Source: Mesorhizobium kowhaii (GTDB taxonomy: Bacteria > Pseudomonadota > Alphaproteobacteria > Rhizobiales > Rhizobiaceae). From it: a DNA stretch of 64,000 nucleotides. The position numbers and the translations under genes were made by a program. Positions 16,958 to 24,810 of this stretch are shown here, one piece after another (the first letter of the stretch is position 1; each line of letters starts with the position of its first letter). The stretch covers positions 36,132 to 100,131 of the forward strand of contig NZ_MZXV01000001.1 of NCBI RefSeq assembly GCF_003253745.1, in the 5' to 3' direction. The notes under the pieces were generated by a model. It saw only the letters and a program-made list of their open reading frames with translations, was not told the origin of the DNA and ran no database searches.

Positions 16958-19018
16958 ATGCCGAATCGAGGAGATATCGTGCTCGGCAGCGGCTTCGCGT
17001 TGTTGGGCGGCATTCTTGGCGCGCTCGTCCTGTTGTCATCAGGCCACCTCCTCTTCTATCAGTTCTTTTCCCCCGAGATCGTCTATTGGGCTTGTGGCAG
17101 GGGTTTTGGCCATCCGGCGCAAGTGCTGCCCAAACTGCTGGTGTTCCTGAGCGATCAGTCGACAAGCTTCAGCTGTGCCGACTTGCCCCAGGATGGGCCG
17201 CTCGGGCCGGTCGGCATTTTTACCCAGACCCATCTCTATCTGATGAGCGTGGTGGCCGCTCTGTGGCGGATTTCCTCGATAGACTACAACAATCTATGGC
17301 CTTTGATTTCGCTGCTGGCCGGCGCCTACACGGCCGGCTGCTATGCGTTGCTGCGACTGTTCTTTGCCCGTTGGTCGGCAGTCCTGGGTGGGCTCATCCT
17401 GGCATTCTCGCCGGTGGCATTGACCATGCTACTGTACCCCAGAGATTTCGCCAAAGCGCCGTTTTTGGTCTGGGGGATTGTCTTGCTCGTGGCGGCGGTG
17501 CGGCAGCACCGCCAAGCGTTGACGCTCGTCCACGCCGCCGCTGCCGGCGCCGTTGTCGGAATCGGCTATGGCTTCCGCTCCGACGTCATCATCATGTTAC
17601 CCCTCGGGCCGTTCCTGCTGCTGTTGGCTATCGGACCCGGAATGTGGCTGCGCCGCGCGCTCGCGTCGATCGTCTTCGCAGCATGTCTTGTTTTATGCGC
17701 CTGGCCGATGCTTTTAGGCAACCAGGGCGGCGGCATGGGGGCGATGCTCATGAAGGGTGCTGCAGATCCCTTCAGCCGCTATCTCGGGCTTGGCGCTGCC
17801 CCTTATTCGTTCGGTGCGGCTTACTCGGACGAATTCACCTTGTCCTCGATTGCCGCTGACCTTCGTTCCACCGACCCCGGCAGGTGGGACGACAATGAGC
17901 CGACCCCGATCTATGGAATGTCGCAGTCCATCACCTCTTCTTCCGGATATGTTGCGCAGCGCTTCAAATTCGTTGCTGGCGACATGGCGACGCGCGCCCT
18001 GAAATCGGCTGCCTGGATTGTCGGCTTTCCGGCCGTCATGGATCTGCAACGGCTACAGCAAAATCCCGGCGGTGAGGCAGACACACATTCCGAAATCAAT
18101 CGCTCGCTGCGCGGCCTTTACAGTTTGGTTGGTCATCCCTGGCTCCCCTATGTAGGCATCGTCGGCATGCTCGCCTTCTTCTGGCGTCAAAGCGCATACA
18201 GGCCGCGCGAGGCGATCGGGCTGGTCGTCGTTTTTGGTGTGCTTCTTGGCTACTCGGGACTGCAATTCGCGGCGCGCCATGTATTCCAACTGGAATTCTT
18301 CTGGGTTCTGGTCATCCTGGCACTCGTCCATGCCGTCTTGGAGGCAAGGCGATTAAGGCCCGCGTTGCCGAGATTCCTGACCTGGACGGTGGCGCTGGGC
18401 GTAGCGTTGGCGACAACCTACGCCGGGTTGATCGGATTGCAGACAGCGTCGTTGCGTCGTGAACTTGTTGGTCTGCGGGCCGGCTCCAGACAGATAGTAC
18501 CCGTTGTCTCTGTTCCTGAAGCGGGACGGACGGTTTTTCCAATCCCGATCCCGACGCAATACCAGCCCTTGCTCGCCGCGCAGCCGGACAGCATGGTCGG
18601 CCAGACTCTGCCGGTTGCGGTGGAATGGAACGTTCGCGCGGCTGCGGATCGCTTGCTCCTTACCTTGGGCGGCGCACAATGCCGCAAGGGAGACTTCGAT
18701 CTCGCCCTCGACTACGCCAAGCGGGATGCGTGGCAGCCGTTCGATCGCAGTATCGCGCTGTCAACCTCGGGCGAGCCGCAACAGCGGATAGAGGTGCTGG
18801 TTTCGGTCTACTATCGCGCGACGCAGAACATTTCCGGGATTTCATTGCCGTCCGCCTTTGCCGATTGCCTGCTGAGCATTCAAAAGTTGGAAAAGCCAAC
18901 CCAACTCCCCATGGCATTCAGCGCCGTCCTCTATCCCGGATGGCAAGACCAGACGTTGGCGCTTAGCCTTGGCGACTTCAGCCTGCCGCCTGCCGTGTCG
19001 AACAACGCGAATCCATAA
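16958..19018 (+). CDS. Large GT-C-like integral membrane protein
   Basis: A 686-residue protein with about ten predicted membrane segments in the first two thirds (LGGILGALVLLSSGHLLFY, LWPLISLLAGAYTAGCYALL, AVLGGLILAFSPVALTMLL and others) and a C-terminal soluble domain from about residue 500. Charged residues after the first helix (FFSPEIVYWACGRGFGHP) fit the loop of GT-C enzymes. AGGAG precedes the ATG, 12 bp after wecE. The pairing with an aminotransferase and a divergent ArnC-like enzyme suggests that it transfers a lipid-linked amino sugar in the periplasm, as ArnT does. The family itself is not recognised with certainty. Confidence 0.65.
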   Translation: MPNRGDIVLGSGFALLGGILGALVLLSSGHLLFYQFFSPEIVYWACGRGFGHPAQVLPKLLVFLSDQSTSFSCADLPQDGPLGPVGIFTQTHLYLMSVVAALWRISSIDYNNLWPLISLLAGAYTAGCYALLRLFFARWSAVLGGLILAFSPVALTMLLYPRDFAKAPFLVWGIVLLVAAVRQHRQALTLVHAAAAGAVVGIGYGFRSDVIIMLPLGPFLLLLAIGPGMWLRRALASIVFAACLVLCAWPMLLGNQGGGMGAMLMKGAADPFSRYLGLGAAPYSFGAAYSDEFTLSSIAADLRSTDPGRWDDNEPTPIYGMSQSITSSSGYVAQRFKFVAGDMATRALKSAAWIVGFPAVMDLQRLQQNPGGEADTHSEINRSLRGLYSLVGHPWLPYVGIVGMLAFFWRQSAYRPREAIGLVVVFGVLLGYSGLQFAARHVFQLEFFWVLVILALVHAVLEARRLRPALPRFLTWTVALGVALATTYAGLIGLQTASLRRELVGLRAGSRQIVPVVSVPEAGRTVFPIPIPTQYQPLLAAQPDSMVGQTLPVAVEWNVRAAADRLLLTLGGAQCRKGDFDLALDYAKRDAWQPFDRSIALSTSGEPQQRIEVLVSVYYRATQNISGISLPSAFADCLLSIQKLEKPTQLPMAFSAVLYPGWQDQTLALSLGDFSLPPAVSNNANP

Positions 19019-19116
19019 CGTTGTGTCGCGAGGCGTCACCGAGCTACAATTTCATGGGCTGGCGGCTTCCATGAGACCGTCATGGCCGGCTCTCGCAGAC
19101 ATTTGATGCGGCATTC

Positions 19117-19344
19117 ATGACGATGCCCCTGCCCAATCCAGACTGGACCGCCGACGAGATTGTCGCTCATCTCAAGACAATCGGCACCACGGCGAGCCGG
19201 GCCGGGATGGCGCGGTTCGGCATCAACATTGCAGAGGTCGCGGGTGCATCATTTCCAGACATTCCCGACACTGTTCAGGAGCGGACCTCGCTCTATAAGA
19301 CCCCAGCGGAGAAGTTCGCCGAGTGTGTTGCAGCGATCGGTTGA
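19117..19344 (+). pseudogene. N-terminal fragment of AlkD-type DNA alkylation repair protein
   Basis: A 75-codon frame with TADEIVAHLKTIGTTASRAG followed by MARFGIN, the start of the DNA alkylation repair (HEAT-repeat) family. The next expected motif (G-V/I-P-x-x-x-L-R) is missing and the tail (TSLYKTPAEKFAECVAAIG) does not match, so about 170 residues have been lost. It is probably a non-functional relic between two transferase cassettes. Confidence 0.5.
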
Positions 19345-19630
19345 ACCCGCCGCCTAAATTGGTCAATGCCGCACCGGAAACCGAGCGGTCGTGTTGCGCG
19401 AGAAACGAGCCTGTTTTTCAAACGTCGAACCGCTAGCATCCACCAGGGCAGATTGACCTCTACGTCCGACGGTCGAAGATGTTCGAAATCGCAGCTAATT
19501 GGCTCCACCCACTGCATTTGACCGTCAATACAGACAAAGTTCGTTTGAATTCTGTGCTCGAATAAGCCAAGAACGCAGATGCGAAATAGTTGCAACTTGA
19601 CGAGTCTAGCGCGCGCCCAAAAGGTGATAT
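19345..19630. other. Intergenic region upstream of FdtB-like gene
   Basis: No convincing gene. A minus-strand frame of 100 codons spans it but shows no family resemblance, codon bias or ribosome-binding site. The stretch from 19480 to 19600 is richer in A+T than its surroundings and may hold the promoter of the following operon. Confidence 0.35.
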
Positions 19631-20758
19631 TTGCCCCCCAACGGGTCCATTCCGATGAACGATCTCAGCCGGCTGTTCGCAGCGCATCAGCCGGCGGTCG
19701 AGGCAGCGGCCTTAGAGACATTGCGCTCCGGCTGGTGGCTCAACGGACCGAGGATGAAGTCTTTCGCCGACCGTTTCGCTGAGTATCTCGGCGTTTCAAT
19801 TTGCATTCCGGTGGCCAACGGCACGGATGCGCTTGAACTGGCGTTGCGCGCCGTCTCGAATCAGCGCGGACCTGGCGCAGAGATCGTAACCGTCGCCAAT
19901 GCCGGCGGTTATACTACCACGGCTTGTCGACAGGTCGGCTTGGTACCAGTGTACGCCGATATCGAGGTCTGCAGCCAACTGCTGGCCATCGAATCGGCTG
20001 TCGCCGGGTTGAGCGAGCACACCGCCGCGGTGGTGGCGACCCACCTCTATGGCAACACGATAGATGTGCCAGCTCTGCGATCGGCGATGGACGCGGCCGG
20101 CTACAAACATGTGGCGATCATCGAAGACTGCGCGCAGTCGCATGGAGCAAGCATCGGCGCGACTAAGGCGGGCGCGCTGGGTGATCTTGCAACCTTCAGC
20201 TTTTATCCGACCAAGAATCTCGGCGCGATGGGGGATGGCGGCGCGGTCGCGACCAACGATCCGACACTCGCCGATACCATCCGGCGGCTACAGCAATACG
20301 GTTGGCGCACGAAATACGAGATCAGGCTCGCCGGCGGCCGCAACTCGCGCATGGATGAGATCCAGGCGGCGATTTTGGAGGCCATGCTGCCGCATCTCGA
20401 CGCGCAAAACGCCGAACGTCAGCAAATCCTTGACCGCTACAGCCTTGTGGCGAAGGAACAGGTGCGTTTCATCGCCCGCCGTGACGGTTCAATCGTCCAT
20501 CTTGCCGTTGCGCTTTGTGCGGATCGCCAGGGCTTCCGCAAGTTTCTTGCGGAACGCAACATCGCTTCTGACATCCATTATCCCATCCTCGACCCTGACC
20601 AAGCGGGCTGGTCCGGCCTGCCGATGCGGGAGTCATCGTCTGGGCTGAAAGCGTCGCGCGACAGCGTCGCTCGTATCTTGTCACTGCCCTGTTTTCCCGG
20701 CATGACGGACGGCGAGGTCGATCGCGTCTGTTCGGCGATTGTCGATTGGAAAGCCTGA
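19631..20758 (+). CDS. fdtB: DegT/FdtB-like sugar aminotransferase
   Basis: A 375-residue DegT/DnrJ/EryC1/StrS aminotransferase: SGWWLNGPRMKSFADRFAEY, PVANGTDALELALRAV, YTTTACRQVGLVPVYADIE, VVATHLYGNTIDVPAL, EDCAQSHGASIGATKAGALG and the PLP-lysine motif ATFSFYPTKNLGAMGDGGAV. This resembles FdtB/QdtB, which aminates dTDP-3-keto-6-deoxyhexose at C3. TTG 19631 has AAGGTGAT upstream and is taken as start; ATG 19655 is the alternative. Its natural partner, the WxcM-type ketoisomerase/acetyltransferase, is encoded at 23761-24729, so together they should make dTDP-Fuc3NAc or dTDP-Qui3NAc. The gene symbol is by similarity. Confidence 0.8.
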   Translation: MPPNGSIPMNDLSRLFAAHQPAVEAAALETLRSGWWLNGPRMKSFADRFAEYLGVSICIPVANGTDALELALRAVSNQRGPGAEIVTVANAGGYTTTACRQVGLVPVYADIEVCSQLLAIESAVAGLSEHTAAVVATHLYGNTIDVPALRSAMDAAGYKHVAIIEDCAQSHGASIGATKAGALGDLATFSFYPTKNLGAMGDGGAVATNDPTLADTIRRLQQYGWRTKYEIRLAGGRNSRMDEIQAAILEAMLPHLDAQNAERQQILDRYSLVAKEQVRFIARRDGSIVHLAVALCADRQGFRKFLAERNIASDIHYPILDPDQAGWSGLPMRESSSGLKASRDSVARILSLPCFPGMTDGEVDRVCSAIVDWKA

Positions 20759-21699
20759 TGACCACCCATTCGCTCGTGATCCCGGTCTACCGCAATGCCG
20801 AGAACATCCCAAGCCTTGCCGCAGCTCTAGAAGGCCTCAACGCAAAACTCGGCGGCGATCTCGAAGTCGTCTTCGTCGTCGACGGGTCTCCGGACCGGTC
20901 CGGACAGCTCTTAGTCGAGCTTGCGCCTAAAACCCCCTATATTTGCAAGGTGGTGTTCCATAGCCGCAATTTCGGCTCTTTCGCAGCGATCCGCACCGGC
21001 ATGGAAAAGGCATCGGGAAAATACATCGCAGCGATGGCCGCCGACCTTCAGGAACCGCCCGAACTCATCGTCGAGTTCTTCCGGATTCTGGCCGCCGATC
21101 GTGCCGACATCGCGTTCGGCAAGCGCGAGGGCCGCAACGACCCAGCGCTAACGCGGTTCTTGTCCAATACGTTCTGGAGCGCCTACCGGGCCTTTGTGCT
21201 GCCTGATATGCCGAAAGGCGGCGTCGACATCTTTGCCTGCAACCGGGCGGTTCTGGATGCCGTGTTGGCGATCGAAGAACCCAACAGTTCGCTGGTGGCG
21301 CAGCTGTTTTGGGTCGGATTTCGCCGTGAATTTGTTGCCTATGCGCGCAAACCGCGCCTGCACGGTAAAAGCGCGTGGAATTTTTCGCGTCGATTTCGCT
21401 ACATGATGGACAGCGTACTTTCCTTCTCTGATCTGCCCATCATGCTGGTTCTTTGGCTGGGAACCATCGGCTGCACCATAAGTCTGGTCATGGGTGTGGT
21501 AACGCTTATTGCGCGCGTAACCGGCTATATCAGCCAGGCCGGCTATGCGACACAGATTGTGCTGACCTTGTTCCTCGGGTCGCTGATTCTGACCGTGCAG
21601 GGTATTCTCGGTCTCTACATTTGGCGCACGGCGGAAAACACCAAACGGCGACCGCTGCGCATCATCAGCCACATCGTTTCGGGAGGCAGGGGATCATGA
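20758..21699 (+). CDS. GtrB-like polyprenyl-phosphate glycosyltransferase (GT2)
   Basis: A 313-residue GT2 membrane enzyme: HSLVIPVYRNAENIPSLAA, VVFVVDGSPDRSGQLL, SRNFGSFAAIRTGMEKASGK, AAMAADLQEPPELIVEFF, LTRFLSNTFWSAYRAFVL. Two C-terminal helices (VLWLGTIGCTISLVMGVVTL and IVLTLFLGSLILTVQGILGL) are followed by TAENTKRRPLRIISH. The ATG overlaps the TGA of the aminotransferase by one base, so the pair is translationally coupled. It should load the amino sugar made by its partner onto undecaprenyl phosphate. It converges on the GT-C gene at 21752. Confidence 0.85.
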   Translation: MTTHSLVIPVYRNAENIPSLAAALEGLNAKLGGDLEVVFVVDGSPDRSGQLLVELAPKTPYICKVVFHSRNFGSFAAIRTGMEKASGKYIAAMAADLQEPPELIVEFFRILAADRADIAFGKREGRNDPALTRFLSNTFWSAYRAFVLPDMPKGGVDIFACNRAVLDAVLAIEEPNSSLVAQLFWVGFRREFVAYARKPRLHGKSAWNFSRRFRYMMDSVLSFSDLPIMLVLWLGTIGCTISLVMGVVTLIARVTGYISQAGYATQIVLTLFLGSLILTVQGILGLYIWRTAENTKRRPLRIISHIVSGGRGS

Positions 21700-21751
21700 A
21701 TGGTCCTACAAATTCGTACGGGTCAGCACCCGCTTAGATAGTTGGGTTCGA

Positions 21752-23347
21752 TTATCGCACCCCAATCCTCTTGAAGATCAAGATACCCCCACCGAGAACT
21801 GGATCGGGTATCAGCGCTGGATCGGAAAATAGCCCGCTCTGCTTAACGGCATCGACAAAGCGTTGCCGAAACTCGGCACTTGCGGTGGGTAGGTTTGGAA
21901 TGACCTCAGTGAATTCAGGCGTATAGGCGACAACGATATCCGCCTTCTGAATTTCCCGCTCATGCTCACCAAAATCTGCGCTCAAGTGCAGAACGCTCCA
22001 GCGAGGAAGGGGAAGTCCCTTCTGGCGGTATTGGAATTCCAGTGTCAAGAAATTCGAGTAGTTTGAAGATGTCGAAAACAGAATAGTTTTATTCTCGACA
22101 CTGTCTCCAATAACTTCGGTCATTTCATCGACCAATGCATGTCGGCTATTTGCTTGCGCTGTAGTGACGTATGAGTGTGCTATTGTGAATTCCCACTCAA
22201 ACTGCCAGAGCGAAACCGCAAGAATCAACGCGCAGAATGCCGTCGAATAGATGCGCGGCAAGCTTCGCGCAATTACAGTGACCGCTAGCGCTGTAGACAC
22301 CAGCAGTGTAGCGGCGAATGGAAATCCGTGCGGGCCCTTAAAGGTGGGAATTGTCACTGCGACATAAGCGATGAGCACAAGCGCAACAACCAATAGTGCT
22401 CTTCGCAGTGCAGTTATGTCGGCTCCGATCCAAAGGGTCATGAAGGCGAGGAGGGCGACAACCGGCGCGCCGTAAACCCACCAGCCAATCGATATTTTTC
22501 CGTAGTATCCAGTAAGGTAAAAATTGAGGGTTTCGACAAGAGGAAGAGGGTGAACCCAGATATCAGCCTGGCTTCCAAAAACTACGTCATATATATACGA
22601 AACAACGCTATCTAGGGAGAAGGCATAGTAGGGCAAGCTTACCGTTATCGCCAAGCCGAACAGGACTATGGCGGCATAAAGGATCTTTTTATATTCTCTG
22701 TTGAAGGCGGCGGGAAGAGATGTCAGCAGCACCGCGATACCATAAAGCGCGAGCGTGAGCGGAAATATCGTCGGCTTTCCCCATAGCGACAAGCCGCAAA
22801 AGATGCCGCCGATTATTTGCGCTCGACGGTTCGCCACCCAGTCCGTTCGCGTGACGATGTAAACGGTGCCGATGGCGACAAGCAGTGCCGCAAGCATGTC
22901 AGGACGAAACCATATCAGCGTCATGCCGATATACGGACCGCACCAAAGAGCCGAAAGAAGCAGCGTGGACTGCGCTATCGTTAGGTCTCGTGCAACTGTA
23001 AGAAATAAACGCGAGAAAAATAAAAGTATGACCGCGTTCGTTACCGCTCCTATCCAATCGTGAACGCCGAAAAGCGCAAGTCCAGCGAAGGCTGCGCCTG
23101 TCGAAATCGGAGCGTGAGGTGGGCCGGCGAGATAGGTATTGAGAAGGCCTGTGAAGCCTTGAGTGTCGAAGATCGAAAGATAGTACCCGCCCTGGTTGAG
23201 GTAGGAGACGTCATCGAAGGTCGGTGGGAGAGCCAACCTGCCATGCTGCAACGACTGCCGAATCATCAGCGCGCTGAAGAACGCCGTCACTATCGCAGCT
23301 TGTAGCCATAGCGATCCCGAACTTCTCTGAACGCTCCTGTCAGTCAT
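21752..23347 (-). CDS. GT-C (PMT/ArnT-like) membrane glycosyltransferase
   Basis: A 531-residue membrane protein with about eleven helices. The first periplasmic loop has FDDVSYLNQGGYYLSIFDTQ, with the aspartate pair expected of GT-C enzymes, followed by APISTGAAFAGLALFGVHDW. Later segments include ILLFFSRLFLTVARDLTIAQ and WWVYGAPVVALLAFMTLW. The C-terminal 130 residues are soluble. Likely transfers a polyprenyl-linked sugar to a periplasmic acceptor. ATG 23347 overlaps the stop of the GtrA gene (8 bp) and has GAGGG upstream. It is the last gene of a minus-strand operon starting with the epimerase at 30282. Confidence 0.75.
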   Translation of the reverse strand: MTDRSVQRSSGSLWLQAAIVTAFFSALMIRQSLQHGRLALPPTFDDVSYLNQGGYYLSIFDTQGFTGLLNTYLAGPPHAPISTGAAFAGLALFGVHDWIGAVTNAVILLFFSRLFLTVARDLTIAQSTLLLSALWCGPYIGMTLIWFRPDMLAALLVAIGTVYIVTRTDWVANRRAQIIGGIFCGLSLWGKPTIFPLTLALYGIAVLLTSLPAAFNREYKKILYAAIVLFGLAITVSLPYYAFSLDSVVSYIYDVVFGSQADIWVHPLPLVETLNFYLTGYYGKISIGWWVYGAPVVALLAFMTLWIGADITALRRALLVVALVLIAYVAVTIPTFKGPHGFPFAATLLVSTALAVTVIARSLPRIYSTAFCALILAVSLWQFEWEFTIAHSYVTTAQANSRHALVDEMTEVIGDSVENKTILFSTSSNYSNFLTLEFQYRQKGLPLPRWSVLHLSADFGEHEREIQKADIVVAYTPEFTEVIPNLPTASAEFRQRFVDAVKQSGLFSDPALIPDPVLGGGILIFKRIGVR

Positions 23348-23777
23348 TGTCCATTCCCTCATGGATCTTGGCGGCCAGCGCTTGTGCAGCAGCGGATCGC
23401 AAAATCAGGTATTGCAGTGGAATCGCCGTAATGATTACGACAGCCATAGCAAAAAACGCGGGCAGCAGGAAAAACTTTATCAGTATATTCAGTGCTGCAA
23501 GGCCATAGAAATATTGGAGAAGGTATGAGGCAATCACAGCTGCTACCATTCGCTTGCTGTGTCCCGATCTAAAAACAAAAAATATGTTTAGGAGATATGC
23601 GATGATAATCCCAACAGAATAAGACATTGTGTACGCGATCGATGGAGAGGATAGCTGAATCAGAAGTAGAAATATTACATATGTAAGTCCGGTGTTGAGT
23701 GTGCCTGACGCAAGAAACCGGATGATTTCCCATACGCTCTGTTGTTGATATATCTTTCGATCAGTCTGCGTTTGCAT
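23340..23777 (-). CDS. GtrA-family flippase-like protein
   Basis: A 145-residue GtrA-type protein with four helices: [40 protein letters not shown] (with the family motif F-x-F-R in [12 protein letters not shown]), [19 protein letters not shown] and [19 protein letters not shown]. GtrA proteins flip undecaprenyl-phosphate-linked sugars. The start at 23777 overlaps the upstream WxcM gene by 17 bases in another frame, and the end overlaps the GT-C gene; translation is thus tightly coupled. It fits beside the GtrB-like GT2 at 20758 and the GT-C at 21752. Confidence 0.85.
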   Translation of the reverse strand: MQTQTDRKIYQQQSVWEIIRFLASGTLNTGLTYVIFLLLIQLSSPSIAYTMSYSVGIIIAYLLNIFFVFRSGHSKRMVAAVIASYLLQYFYGLAALNILIKFFLLPAFFAMAVVIITAIPLQYLILRSAAAQALAAKIHEGMDND

Positions 23778-24729
23778 TGGCGGAGCACTTCTGAAATTCA
23801 TCGTATGTGCGGATATAATCGCTCGGATCATAGAAGTGAGAAGCAAAAACCAATAAGACCGAATCTTTAGAGTATTTATACTGAGTTCCCCAAATCATCT
23901 CAGGCATGTATATGCCCATTCCAGGGCTGTCCAGAATTAATTCTCGGCGGAATTTGCCATCATCAAGCAGTACTCCTACAGACCCCTTCAGGCAGATCAG
24001 GAATTGCTTGCATTTTTTATGGGCGTGTTCGCCCCTGACTTCGCGAGTGGGGACGTCGAACACCACGAAATACCGTTGGGGTATAAAAGGAATGTCACGC
24101 TCGAACTCGCCGGCGGTAAGGCTGCCGCGCATGTCGGCCACCACTTTAAGATCATGCAAGGTGGCGCCGCCAACGCCCAAGTCCTGCACACCGCTCGCAA
24201 TGGCACCCTGAGTCGGGGCCAACGAGACGGGCTTGGACATTTGTCCGCCGCCTATCTGGACGTAGCCTTTTATTCGAGCTGGGTTGCCGGCTACGATCGC
24301 GTTCGGAGGAACACTTCGTGTGACGACTGCCCCGGCGCCGATCATCGCGCCAGGTCCGATCTCGATGCCGGGCAGAATGGTGGCATTGGCGCCTATGGAG
24401 GCGCCTTTCCTAACAATCGTCCTGTGAAAGGCTTCAGGATAGACCTTGCTGCGCGGAAACCGATCATTGGTAAACGTTGCGTTGGGACCGACGAACACGT
24501 TGTCTTCCAGTGAGACGCCATCCCACAGCTGAACGCCGCACTTGACGGTGACATTATCGCCCACAACAACATCGTTCTCAATGAAAACTCCGTCGCAGAT
24601 ATTGCATCCTTCGCCAATCTTCGCGTCAGGCAGGATATGGGCAAACGCCCAAATGCGCGTCCCATTGCCAATCGTCGCACTTTCGCAGAGTGCTTTTTCA
24701 TGCACGAAAACGTTGTCCATCTCGATCAT
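23761..24729 (-). CDS. wxcM: WxcM-type fusion: sugar N-acetyltransferase + dTDP-4-keto-6-deoxyhexose 3,4-ketoisomerase
   Basis: A 322-residue fusion. Residues 1-155 are a left-handed beta-helix acetyltransferase ([55 protein letters not shown] region, [19 protein letters not shown]). Residues 185-320 are a cupin of the FdtA/QdtA type ([60 protein letters not shown]) with the catalytic histidines GEHAHK. It should convert dTDP-4-keto-6-deoxyglucose to the 3-keto sugar and acetylate the 3-amino product of FdtB. The start at 24729 has GGGGAT upstream. The two enzymes flank the FdtB step, so the set is complete apart from RmlA/RmlB. Confidence 0.85.
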   Translation of the reverse strand: MIEMDNVFVHEKALCESATIGNGTRIWAFAHILPDAKIGEGCNICDGVFIENDVVVGDNVTVKCGVQLWDGVSLEDNVFVGPNATFTNDRFPRSKVYPEAFHRTIVRKGASIGANATILPGIEIGPGAMIGAGAVVTRSVPPNAIVAGNPARIKGYVQIGGGQMSKPVSLAPTQGAIASGVQDLGVGGATLHDLKVVADMRGSLTAGEFERDIPFIPQRYFVVFDVPTREVRGEHAHKKCKQFLICLKGSVGVLLDDGKFRRELILDSPGMGIYMPEMIWGTQYKYSKDSVLLVFASHFYDPSDYIRTYDEFQKCSANANAD

Positions 24730-24810
24730 TCGGCAGATCCCCTAATCACGTTCTGAGGATTGGAAAGCACGCGGGGCCGTAAGCTCTTTCGGCTGCCAGC
24801 CCAATTCCTG

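Noticed and set aside
24004..24513. 169-codon plus-strand frame
   Set aside because: Antisense of the WxcM-like gene with shadow-like composition.
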